Positions 1 to 5,940 of a DNA stretch of 5,940 bases are shown piece after piece; within the stretch, counting starts at the first letter, position 1; every line of letters starts with the position of its first letter. Origin of the DNA: CAYWGR01 sp964458015 (GTDB lineage Bacteria > Planctomycetota > Planctomycetia > Pirellulales > Thermoguttaceae); assembly GCA_964458015.1 (NCBI GenBank), contig CAYWGR010000245.1, positions 1 through 5,940 on the forward strand, read 5' to 3'. Made by a program: the position numbers and the translations under genes. The notes under the pieces were generated by a model, which was given only the letters and a program-made list of their open reading frames with translations, searched no databases and was not told the origin of the DNA.

Positions 1-564
1 TTCGTCGGCATATTGCTGCGTGATGGGCGCGCCGCCGATCATCACTTTCGTCTTGTCGCGGATGCCGGCCTTCTCCAAGGCTTGAATGACGTTTTTCATC
101 ATGGTCATTGTGGTTGTTAAAAGAGCGGACAAGGCCACGATGGTGCCTTCCTTTTGCTTGGCCGCCTCGACGAACTTTTCCGGCGGAACGTCGACGCCGA
201 GATCCACGACTTGGAATCCGCCGCCTTCGAGCATCGATGCCACGAGGTTTTTGCCGATGTCGTGCAAGTCGCCTTGGACCGTGCCGATCACGACGCGCCC
301 TACCGGTTTCGCCCCGGCTGCCGCCAGTAACGGCGTAATCAGTTCCAAGGAAACCTTCATGGCGCGGGCGGCAATGAGCAACTCGGGCACGAAGTACTCA
401 TTGCACTCAAATCGCTTGCCGACTTCGTCCATGGCCGGAATCATGAACTTTTGCACTAACTCGTTTGGGTCCGCCTTCTCGGCGATAGCGTTCTTGGTTA
501 CTTCTTCCGCCTTCTTCGCGTTTCCGTTGAGGATGGCATCGTACAGTTCCGAATAGTCGGACAT
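1..564 (-). CDS. Methyltransferase-cognate corrinoid protein (MtaC/MtbC/MtsB-like), 3' end cut by window edge
   Basis: This cytoplasmic carrier protein holds a cobamide cofactor and shuttles a methyl group between two methyltransferases. The reading frame gives 188 residues from ATG at 564 and stays open to the window edge. Full-length relatives have a little over 200 residues, so only a short C-terminal piece is missing. Residues about 1-85 match the helical B12-binding cap domain (PEL at 60-62, then LLIAARAMK). Residues about 88-188 form the Rossmann-like B12 domain. The signature D99-x-H101-x-x-G104 is intact, within GDLHDIGKN. His101 is the expected lower cobalt ligand (base-off/His-on). 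SAL at 146-148 and GG at 177-178 fit the nucleotide-loop contacts. AAGGGAG at 573-579 lies 8 bases before the ATG and supports the start. The gene follows the URO-D methyltransferase after 60 bases. The family is certain; the methyl substrate cannot be read from this protein. Confidence 0.93.
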   Translation of the reverse strand, partial: MSDYSELYDAILNGNAKKAEEVTKNAIAEKADPNELVQKFMIPAMDEVGKRFECNEYFVPELLIAARAMKVSLELITPLLAAAGAKPVGRVVIGTVQGDLHDIGKNLVASMLEGGGFQVVDLGVDVPPEKFVEAAKQKEGTIVALSALLTTTMTMMKNVIQALEKAGIRDKTKVMIGGAPITQQYADE

Positions 565-572
565 TGAAAATA

Positions 573-579
573 CTCCCTT
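573..579 (-). promoter_or_regulatory. Ribosome binding site of the corrinoid protein gene
   Basis: On the minus strand this reads AAGGGAG, 8 bases before the ATG at 564. It is a strong Shine-Dalgarno match and fixes the start codon. Confidence 0.75.
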
Positions 580-624
580 GGAACAAACCGATTGCGTTGA
601 TTTTCTGGTTATTATTGTTAGGCA

Positions 625-1626
625 TCAATTGGTGATATTCGTTAGTGCGTAAACATTGGCCGGAGGCGTATCGCGAGGCACTTCGCAACCGGCCGCAATA
701 ATATAACGAGCACCCGCCTCACGATGGCATTGTTCAATCGCCGCAGTCACGGATTCCGGCGTGCCGTTGCGCAGAATCCGCACGGGATCGATATTGCCGG
801 CCAGAACTTGTTCCGCGCCCAGTTGCTCTCGGGCATCCGCCAGCGAAACCTTGGAATCAATATCCACCATATCACAATGCAGGCCGGCAATTGCCGGGAG
901 GATGCGTTTGATGTTTCCACAGATATGTAGCCGGATCTTAGCTCCCATTGCATGTAAGCCATCAACCAAGCGTTTTTCATAAGGAACCACGAATTCCTCG
1001 TAGATTTGCGGCCCCACCAGTGATGCGGCGGCATCGCCCACGCCGATGATATCGACGCCCGCTTCCATCTGAGCTTTGCCGAATCGCAACCCCATTTCCA
1101 GCGTGAACTCGAACAGATCACGGACAAAGGCCGGATCATCGAAGAAATCCGTCATCAGGTGATTGATGCCGCGGAGATCGGCGGCTTCAGCGCAGGGTCC
1201 CTCGACCCAGCCTTCGATTGCCAACTGTCCGCCCACTTTCTCACGAAATAGAGCCGCGGCCAGCACACGATCGTGCATCCTGCCGCCGCCCAGGGGATCC
1301 GGTATGCTCAGAGTTTTCAATTGATTCTTATCGGCCAGCAGCGATGCCGCCTCATCGACGGCGGGCGGCTGATCGTCAAAGAACCGTATTCGGGCGCCAC
1401 AATCGGCCGCCTCGCGGGCGGGATCGGAAATTACCGACACGTGATCGAATGCAAATCGCTCGGCCGTGAGCAACTGGGCATCAACCAGCGTGCGGTAATC
1501 ATTCGCATAACGACCATAAGGCACGCCGAGTTGATCGGCGGCGAACATCATGGTGATGGGCATCCGCGGCAGTCGATCCACGGGATCGCCGCGCAACACG
1601 GCAGTAACTCGTTCATATCCATTCAT
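625..1626 (-). CDS. URO-D-family corrinoid methyltransferase (MtaA/MtbA/CmuA-like)
   Basis: The 333-residue protein is a probable zinc-dependent methyltransferase acting with the adjacent corrinoid protein. It has the uroporphyrinogen-decarboxylase fold: VDRLPRMP near residues 16-23, EGWVEGP at 138-144 and a C-terminal GCEVPRDTPP at 313-322. The zinc ligands of the methylcobamide:thiol methyltransferases are recognisable as H234-x-C236 (in LHICGN) and C314. True heme-pathway HemE lacks this set and carries an N-terminal RQAGR motif that is absent here. Length is normal for the family (about 330-350). The start at 1626 is preceded by GGAG at a long 12-base spacing. The gene lies 45 bases after the oxidoreductase and 60 bases before the corrinoid protein. 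It could act as the second methyltransferase (to a thiol or folate acceptor) or as the one that demethylates the substrate; the sequence alone does not decide. Confidence 0.9.
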   Translation of the reverse strand: MNGYERVTAVLRGDPVDRLPRMPITMMFAADQLGVPYGRYANDYRTLVDAQLLTAERFAFDHVSVISDPAREAADCGARIRFFDDQPPAVDEAASLLADKNQLKTLSIPDPLGGGRMHDRVLAAALFREKVGGQLAIEGWVEGPCAEAADLRGINHLMTDFFDDPAFVRDLFEFTLEMGLRFGKAQMEAGVDIIGVGDAAASLVGPQIYEEFVVPYEKRLVDGLHAMGAKIRLHICGNIKRILPAIAGLHCDMVDIDSKVSLADAREQLGAEQVLAGNIDPVRILRNGTPESVTAAIEQCHREAGARYIIAAGCEVPRDTPPANVYALTNITN

Positions 1627-1638
1627 GCTAATTCAAAA

Positions 1639-1642
1639 CTCC
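1639..1642 (-). promoter_or_regulatory. Weak ribosome binding site of the URO-D methyltransferase gene
   Basis: GGAG on the minus strand, 12 bases before the ATG at 1626. The spacing is longer than ideal, so translation may be modest or partly dependent on the upstream gene, whose stop is only 45 bases away. Confidence 0.45.
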
Positions 1643-1671
1643 AAACAAAAGATCGCATTTCCACGTCGCAC

Positions 1672-3078
1672 TCATCCCATGATAGCATAGGGCGTCCGCT
1701 GCTGACGTTCCTGCCAGGCATTGGCCTCATGGTCTCCCACGATTTGCTGATTCACGGGATCCCAGGTAAGTTTTCGGTTGAGCCGAATGGAGAGATTCGT
1801 CAGGTGGCATGCCGTAATTGTGCGATGCTCAACCTGGACCGGCGTGCAAGGCTGCTTGCGTGTCTTGACGCAGTCGAAAAAATTGGCCATGTGATCCGTG
1901 CTGGAATACGCATGCCAGGCATTAGCCGCCAAAGGGGATTGCTTCAATTCTTCGACAGCCTTTCCATAGACGCCGCCTCGATTCACAAATACCTTCCCCT
2001 TTTCGCCGATAAATAGGATGCCGTCGCGATTGTACTTTTTGATTTCGTCCGGCACATCCTTGCCGAAGAGCCATGCCAGTTGCTCCGGTGTGGTGTCGGC
2101 GTGCGATCCCACGTCATCAAAACGCTCACGCTGGTTGATCGACGCAAAAAACAGCACGTCGATCCCGCTTGCGTATTTCATCCACGAAAAAAACCGGTCG
2201 GGGGTATTGTAGAACTGCGTTCCCTTCGGGTTCGGGAACAACCCCCGGGCTTCGACGGAAATTGGACCGGTATGATCACAATCCATCCCCCATTGAGCGN
2301 NNNNNNNNNNNNNNNNNNNNACATGATGGTTACCCCAGTCGGTGATGATGCCGCCCGCATATTCATACCACCAGCGGAAATTGGCGTGCGTCCGCTGAGG
2401 ACAGTAATCCTGCGAGGGTGCTTGTCCCTGATACAAATCCCAGTTGAGTTCCGAGGGGACGGGTTGATTGGAAAACGGCCCGCCCTTGGTCGTATAAAAC
2501 GGGAGTGCAACCCAAACCTGCCGTAGCTTGCCGATTCGCTCGTTGCGAACCAATTCGACCGCGGTTTGAAAGTTCCTGTCACTTCGCTGCATGGTGCCGA
2601 CTTGAACGATTCGGCCGGTCTCTTCGACCACCTTGCAGAGCAACTTGCCTTCGGCAATCGTAAGCGTCAAGGGCTTTTCGGTATAAACATCTCTTCCCGA
2701 TTTACAGGCAGCAATGTTGACGGCAGTATGCCAGTGGTCGGGAGTGCCATTGACGACAACATCAATATCCTTCCGATCCAAGAGTTTGCGATAGTCCTGA
2801 AATACGACTGCCTTGCCACCCAATGTTTCCTTAACCTTCTCGGCATGGCGCAAATCGACGTCGCAGATGGCCGTTACATCGCCATATTGTGCCGCCCATT
2901 GGGTGATCGCCGTGCCGCGCCCCCCCACGCCAATGGCGCCGATACGCAGTCGATCATTCTTCGATTCCGCGGCTTTCGCCCGCTGGCTTGTCGTCCAGTA
3001 GGGGATCGATACGGTCGTACCAGCGACAGCCGCAATCGATCGCAGGAATTTACGTCGGGTTGGGCGAGTATCGTTCAT
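1672..3078 (-). CDS. Tat-exported Gfo/Idh/MocA-family oxidoreductase (interrupted by an N run)
   Basis: This is an NAD(P)-dependent oxidoreductase, probably acting on a sugar or polyol. The chosen ATG at 3078 places a twin-arginine signal at the N-terminus: R8-R9-K-F-L, then a hydrophobic stretch to about residue 27 and a possible cleavage near AKAAES at 35-39. A longer frame starting with TTG at 3147 would bury this signal and run into the promoter, so it was not used. The Rossmann domain (about 44-165) has GAIGVGGRG at 47-55 and the EKP motif at 134-136. The catalytic region is DWGNHH at 247-252. The C-terminal end (SIRLNRKLTWDP, then GDHEAN) is the type common in planctomycete paralogs. 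As written it has 468 residues with eight unknown codons (253-260); the true length is probably 463. No clear Shine-Dalgarno precedes the start. The substrate is unknown. First gene of the methyl-transfer operon. Confidence 0.92.
   Translation of the reverse strand: MNDTRPTRRKFLRSIAAVAGTTVSIPYWTTSQRAKAAESKNDRLRIGAIGVGGRGTAITQWAAQYGDVTAICDVDLRHAEKVKETLGGKAVVFQDYRKLLDRKDIDVVVNGTPDHWHTAVNIAACKSGRDVYTEKPLTLTIAEGKLLCKVVEETGRIVQVGTMQRSDRNFQTAVELVRNERIGKLRQVWVALPFYTTKGGPFSNQPVPSELNWDLYQGQAPSQDYCPQRTHANFRWWYEYAGGIITDWGNHHXXXXXXXXAQWGMDCDHTGPISVEARGLFPNPKGTQFYNTPDRFFSWMKYASGIDVLFFASINQRERFDDVGSHADTTPEQLAWLFGKDVPDEIKKYNRDGILFIGEKGKVFVNRGGVYGKAVEELKQSPLAANAWHAYSSTDHMANFFDCVKTRKQPCTPVQVEHRTITACHLTNLSIRLNRKLTWDPVNQQIVGDHEANAWQERQQRTPYAIMG
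2300..2320. other. Assembly gap (21 N) inside the oxidoreductase gene
   Basis: Twenty-one unknown bases interrupt the coding sequence just after DWGNHH. The frame is the same on both sides. On the coding strand the left flank ends in GT (so the next residue is Val) and the right flank resumes with C then GCT CAA TGG (AQW). Family members usually read HH-V-D-I-AQW at this point. Confidence 0.97.
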
Positions 3079-3130
3079 TGTGGTTTTGAAATCGCTCGGT
3101 GGGCATTTGAGGACGGAATGGACTCCTCGT

Positions 3131-3136
3131 AGTATA
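3131..3136 (-). promoter_or_regulatory. Candidate -10 element for the methyl-transfer operon
   Basis: On the minus strand this reads TATACT, a five-of-six match to the sigma-70 -10 box, about 53 bases before the oxidoreductase ATG at 3078. At 17 bases upstream the -35 position reads only TTCTTT (3159-3154), a poor match. A good -10 with a poor -35 fits an activator-dependent promoter, and an AraC-type regulator is encoded next door. Predicted from sequence only. Confidence 0.4.
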
Positions 3137-3140
3137 ACGG

Positions 3141-3169
3141 TTGACAACGCACGAAAGAATGATGAAAAT
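3141..3169 (+). promoter_or_regulatory. Candidate sigma-70 promoter for the XylR-like regulator
   Basis: A perfect -35 TTGACA (3141-3146) is followed after 17 bases by GAAAAT (3164-3169), four of six matches to the -10 box. Transcription would start near 3176, about 50 bases before the regulator ATG. It lies almost back to back with the minus-strand -10 at 3131-3136, so the two promoters would share control sequence. Confidence 0.4.
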
Positions 3170-3181
3170 ACTGATTAGAAT

Positions 3182-3198
3182 AGTCACATTTATTGACT
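3182..3198. promoter_or_regulatory. Inverted repeat AGTCA-N7-TGACT, possible operator
   Basis: The arms AGTCA (3182-3186) and TGACT (3194-3198) are perfect 5-base complements around an AT-rich centre. The site lies just downstream of the predicted regulator transcription start and upstream of the operon's weak -35. It could serve self-repression or activation. Arms this short can occur by chance, and AraC-type proteins more often use direct repeats. Confidence 0.25.
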
Positions 3199-3226
3199 TA
3201 TATCCTCACACACGAAATTGATCTTT

Positions 3227-4426
3227 ATGATGGGCTATCCGTTGCGCGTCGCACTATTGGTCGAATCGTCGCACACTTTTGGGCGAACAATACTCCAAGG
3301 CATTGCCGCCTATGCCGAGGCCCACGGTCCCTGGATATTTCATCAAGAGGAACGTGCCTTTGATGCGCCCATGCCGCAAGGACTGAAGGCATGGCGACCC
3401 GATGGCATCATTGCTAGGATTGCCTTGCCCCCATTGGCTCGGCAACTTCGCAGCCTACATGTGCCCATTGTTGATCTCTACGAGCAAAACCTTCTGAAAG
3501 ACTGTTCACGGGTTACGGACAATCATCGCGCGGTAATGCGTTTGGCGATCGACCATCTCCGTGATTGCGGATTTCAGCATCTCGCATTTACAGGCTTTTC
3601 CGATGCCGCATTTTCGCGAGAGCGAGCTCTGTGCTTCATCGACTATCTGATGACCTGCGGACTTCATCCACACATCTATGATTTACCGACCAGCAATAGG
3701 CCGCGAGGCTTGGCCGCCATTGAAATTGCAATCCGCCGTCATGCGAACCGTTTGGCCCAGTGGTTGCAGGGACTGCCGAAACCAATAGGAATCGTGGCGT
3801 GCAACGATATCATGGCGCAGCAAATCCTGACTATTTGCCGCGAACAAGGAATAGACGTGCCCAACAAGATCGGAGTGATCGGAGTCGATAACGATGAGGT
3901 GCGATGCAAGCTGTCGAGTCCGTCGCTGTCCAGCGTTGACCCCAACGCACACCGCGTCGGATACGAGGCTGCATCGCTTTTGCATCGCATGATTCAAGGA
4001 CGATGCCGCAAGCCTCGGACCATCGTCGTTGAGCCGACGGGCGTGGTGGCGCGGCGGTCCACGGATGTATTGGCGTTTTCCGACCCCGATATTTCCGACG
4101 TAGTTCGCTACATACGCGAACGTGCGTGCGAAGGTCTAAAACTGACGACCGTTCTCGAACATGCCAAAGTATCGCGTGCTACGCTCGATCGGCATTTTCT
4201 CAAAAACCTCGGCCATACGGCAAGGTCCGAGATCGTGAGGATCCAAGTGCAACGTGTCTGTGAATTGTTAGCGACGACCGATCTACCGTTGAAGCAAGTT
4301 GCACGCCGAGCCGGCTTTCGTTACATGGAAACGATGTGCCGAATGCTGTGGAGATCAACAAATCAGACGCCGACCCAGTATCGCCGTGCCACTTGCCGCG
4401 GCACTTCCCGATCTAGTTTGCAATAG
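3227..4426 (+). CDS. XylR-like transcriptional regulator (sugar-sensor domain plus AraC-type DNA-binding domain)
   Basis: The 399-residue protein combines a LacI/periplasmic-binding-protein-type sensor (about residues 6-275) with a C-terminal AraC helix-turn-helix domain (about 290-386), the architecture of E. coli XylR. Sensor features are RVALLVESSHTFGR near 7-20, RPDGIIAR at 57-64, ACNDIMAQQIL at 191-201 and GVIGVDND at 216-223. The DNA-binding half contains LTTVLEHAKVSRATLDRHF (306-324) and the second helix-turn-helix from LPLKQVARRAGF to QTPTQYRR. Length matches XylR (about 390). Possible starts are TTG 3218, ATG 3227 and ATG 3230; none has a clear Shine-Dalgarno, and ATG 3227 is chosen for codon preference. 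It is transcribed divergently from the oxidoreductase-methyltransferase operon and is the natural candidate to control it in response to a sugar-like ligand. The ligand is unknown. Confidence 0.9.
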   Translation: MMGYPLRVALLVESSHTFGRTILQGIAAYAEAHGPWIFHQEERAFDAPMPQGLKAWRPDGIIARIALPPLARQLRSLHVPIVDLYEQNLLKDCSRVTDNHRAVMRLAIDHLRDCGFQHLAFTGFSDAAFSRERALCFIDYLMTCGLHPHIYDLPTSNRPRGLAAIEIAIRRHANRLAQWLQGLPKPIGIVACNDIMAQQILTICREQGIDVPNKIGVIGVDNDEVRCKLSSPSLSSVDPNAHRVGYEAASLLHRMIQGRCRKPRTIVVEPTGVVARRSTDVLAFSDPDISDVVRYIRERACEGLKLTTVLEHAKVSRATLDRHFLKNLGHTARSEIVRIQVQRVCELLATTDLPLKQVARRAGFRYMETMCRMLWRSTNQTPTQYRRATCRGTSRSSLQ

Positions 4427-4646
4427 CGATGTTTTTTTCCAGAAGAAAGGCAACGCAATAGGAGTAGCCTCGACAATCTATCCTGAACAAGTCGGTTACA
4501 CCTATTTTGTTGAGTTGTTCCGATGCGACAACGGTCCAGCGTTCATTGCAGGATTCGGTCGCAGCAAGATTCTTCACTGCAATCAGAATGACTCCCGGCC
4601 TACGGCGTTCCCGCAATAAAAACTCACGAGAAGCTCGCTCGAATTC
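4427..4646. other. Convergent intergenic spacer, no gene seen
   Basis: This 220-base spacer lies between the ends of the regulator and the CsgG-like gene. No convincing coding frame was found. A seven-T run at 4432-4438 follows the regulator stop but has no adjacent strong hairpin. For the minus strand, GAGAA/TTCTC arms (around 4629-4647) and a small CGAG/CTCG hairpin (4627-4637) precede five T residues (4618-4622 as A on plus). These could form a weak terminator for the CsgG-like gene but fall short of a clear intrinsic terminator. Confidence 0.5.
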
Positions 4647-5672
4647 TCATTTAATGACTGCACGTCGGACAATGGCATCGCAAGCCTGCCTGCCGGCTTC
4701 TTCGAGGGCTGTTTTGGCGGCTAATGCCTCGACCAGATCCACGCCGGCTGCCACGCCGCGATCGGTGGCCGCGACGTTCCGGCCAGGCACGGGTATCCAT
4801 CGCAGTTCAACCCGGGCGCGGCAACTTGTCAATCCTTGAATCTGCGCGGCAAATGCGCTCACGCCCTCGCCCTCCAGTAGAATATCTACTTTTTTGTCGC
4901 CGTATTTGCCGGTTTCTAAAAGTGTTTCCTTCCAACCGGCCACGGGATCCTTCGGAACAATCACCGTGAGCCCCAAACTGTGCAGCCGCTGCATCACGGC
5001 CATCTGTGCGGCAGGATCGCGCAACGGCCGATCCACGTGCGTCTCTTCAATGCTGACCAAAAATACCTTGTTCTGCAATGGCTTGATCAACTTTTGCAAC
5101 TCGGCCAAAGCAACGTCCTTTTCTTCGAGCTTGGGACGCTGAAGCGTGCGAACATTCTCGGCCAACGGTTTGGCAAGCCGATCCAACACGGCTTCAAACC
5201 CATGTTCCGTCAGGGCCTTGGCCGAGACGGTCGTCTGTTCCGTGGTTTCGACATCGACAATCCGCAGCACGAGATAAAGAGACTGTCCTATCTTACTCGC
5301 ACGTCCGGTGACGATATACTGGGCCGAAAGAAACTTGCCCAACTTGACGGCATCCGTCGGATCAACCATGCCGCTCAACGCAACCTGATGCTCTTCGGCC
5401 ACTTTTTTGATCTGGTCGCGATTGACCACAGTGACTTTGGGCATTTCGCTAAGCATCAGATTCAGTTGATCCGTAATCGCCGGTCCTTCCACCTGGACGC
5501 CCTGCAAAACATCCACATCAAAGATCGCCACGCGAATCGGCCGGGGCTTGGCAGCGGCATCTTGCGGCCCGTCGGCTCGCAGGGCCGTGCAATTGATACC
5601 AAGGAATGTCAGTATTAACCAACAAACCAGACAGCCGCGTCGTTTCCAACCATTGAAATTTGCGTTGTTCAT
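4647..5672 (-). CDS. Secreted CsgG-like protein of unknown role
   Basis: This 341-residue envelope protein is probably exported by Sec. Residues 1-33 form a signal peptide: KRR near 10-12, a hydrophobic core about 14-27, and LRA-DG as a likely signal peptidase I site. Cys28 is preceded by GIN, a poor lipobox, so a lipoprotein is less likely. Residues about 46-170 resemble the CsgG/FlgO/LpoB-type fold: RVAIFDVD, then VTVVNRDQIKKV at 80-91, a LGKFLSAQYIVTGRASK stretch at 111-127 and LVLRIVDVETTE at 134-145. A second domain (about 200-341) has VFLVSIEETHVDRP and ends in an Ala-rich helix (VEALAAKTALEEAG). The start is fixed by GGGGAG 7 bases before ATG 5672 and by the signal peptide; an in-frame extension to 5840 would overlap the upstream gene. 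The TAATG overlap implies translational coupling to that gene. No curli or flagellar partner is in view. Confidence 0.82.
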   Translation of the reverse strand: MNNANFNGWKRRGCLVCWLILTFLGINCTALRADGPQDAAAKPRPIRVAIFDVDVLQGVQVEGPAITDQLNLMLSEMPKVTVVNRDQIKKVAEEHQVALSGMVDPTDAVKLGKFLSAQYIVTGRASKIGQSLYLVLRIVDVETTEQTTVSAKALTEHGFEAVLDRLAKPLAENVRTLQRPKLEEKDVALAELQKLIKPLQNKVFLVSIEETHVDRPLRDPAAQMAVMQRLHSLGLTVIVPKDPVAGWKETLLETGKYGDKKVDILLEGEGVSAFAAQIQGLTSCRARVELRWIPVPGRNVAATDRGVAAGVDLVEALAAKTALEEAGRQACDAIVRRAVIK

Positions 5673-5940
5673 TATTTGTCTCCCCAAAGAGTGTTTCCTA
5701 TGGAAATATTCCATTCCGTAAAAAGCTGCATCAGACGCAATTGCGATTCCATCGAGGGCGGCAGCGTCTGCTCGGGCCACCATAGTACGCCGGGTTGCGG
5801 TGATCGATGATTCGTCCGGTCCGCCTTCAACCATTTCCACGTTTCAAGGATCGGATGATCGCCGAGGATAAGCATCGACGACTCTGTCCCAATACGTGAT
5901 TCGATGGTCGCTAGACCGGGTATTGTTTTGAACAAGTCAT
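5672..5940 (-). CDS. C-terminal part of an unrecognised protein, 5' end outside the window
   Basis: The minus-strand frame is open through the right edge and ends at a TAA (5674-5672) that overlaps the CsgG-like gene's ATG by one base. About 89 codons are visible. The frame continues upstream without a stop, so the TTG at 5935 is probably internal, not the start. The visible part includes SSMLILGDHPILETWKWL and PGVLWWPEQTLPP, and ends in NTLWGDK. It is rich in Trp, Leu and Pro, with no obvious transmembrane segment or known catalytic motif. I do not recognise the family. Tight coupling suggests its product is needed together with the CsgG-like protein. Confidence 0.65.
   Translation of the reverse strand, partial: DLFKTIPGLATIESRIGTESSMLILGDHPILETWKWLKADRTNHRSPQPGVLWWPEQTLPPSMESQLRLMQLFTEWNISIGNTLWGDK
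5680..5685 (-). promoter_or_regulatory. Ribosome binding site of the CsgG-like gene
   Basis: GGGGAG on the minus strand, 7 bases before the ATG at 5672. It lies inside the last codons of the upstream gene, consistent with coupled translation, and decides the start against the longer in-frame extension. Confidence 0.75.

Noticed and set aside
625..1626. Heme-pathway uroporphyrinogen decarboxylase (HemE)
   Set aside because: The N-terminal RQAGR motif of HemE is missing, while zinc ligands H234, C236 and C314 typical of corrinoid methyltransferases are present, and the neighbour is a corrinoid protein.
1273..2016. 247-codon plus-strand open frame
   Set aside because: It runs antisense across two well-supported genes, has no recognisable domain, and fits a shadow of their codon bias.
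2566..3132. 188-codon plus-strand open frame
   Set aside because: It is antisense to the Rossmann domain of the oxidoreductase and extends into the promoter region, with no recognisable protein features.
3079..3147. N-terminal extension of the oxidoreductase from a TTG at 3147
   Set aside because: It would place 23 residues before the Tat signal and overlap the predicted promoters. ATG 3078 gives a normal N-terminal RR signal.
4384..4438. GTGCC/GGCAC hairpin and seven-T run as a terminator of the regulator gene
   Set aside because: The hairpin lies within the coding end and more than 20 bases before the T run, too far apart for an intrinsic terminator.
4980..5618. 212-codon plus-strand open frame
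   Set aside because: It is antisense to the CsgG-like gene, whose signal peptide, ribosome binding site and domain pattern are convincing; the antisense product is not.
5673..5840. 56-residue N-terminal extension of the CsgG-like protein
   Set aside because: It would bury the signal peptide, overlap the upstream coding frame and ignore the strong GGGGAG before ATG 5672.

Overview
The window most likely comes from a planctomycete-type bacterium (Pirellulales-like, moderate GC). The main clues are a Tat-exported Gfo/Idh/MocA oxidoreductase with the C-terminal end usual in that phylum, a XylR-type AraC regulator, and a secreted CsgG-like protein. This placement is inferred from protein style, not from a marker gene.

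Layout. Positions 1-3078 hold three genes on the minus strand, read from right to left. They encode a Tat-signal Gfo/Idh/MocA oxidoreductase (3078-1672), a URO-D-family corrinoid methyltransferase with a zinc site (1626-625), and a methyltransferase-cognate corrinoid protein (564-1, cut by the left edge). Gaps of 45 and 60 bases and a shared strand suggest one operon. A 148-base divergent control region (3079-3226) separates it from a plus-strand XylR-like regulator (3227-4426), which joins a periplasmic-binding-protein-like sugar sensor to an AraC DNA-binding domain. After a 220-base convergent spacer come two minus-strand genes. One is a secreted CsgG-like protein of unknown role (5672-4647). 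The other is the C-terminal end of an unrecognised protein (5940-5672), whose TAA stop overlaps the next gene's ATG in TAATG.

How the genes may work together. The corrinoid protein and the URO-D methyltransferase form the core of a cobalamin-dependent methyl-transfer system like those that demethylate methanol, methylamines, methyl sulfides or aryl methyl ethers. Here the pair is linked to a sugar-type oxidoreductase and a sugar-sensing type of regulator. This suggests, without proof, an inducible unit for using an O-methylated carbohydrate or a related methylated compound. No second methyltransferase and no reductive activase is in view; they could lie beyond the left edge.

A run of 21 N (2300-2320) interrupts the oxidoreductase at its active-site motif. 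Flanking bases and the family motif suggest that only about 6 bases are really missing there. No rRNA, tRNA, CRISPR array, insertion sequence or attachment site was seen.
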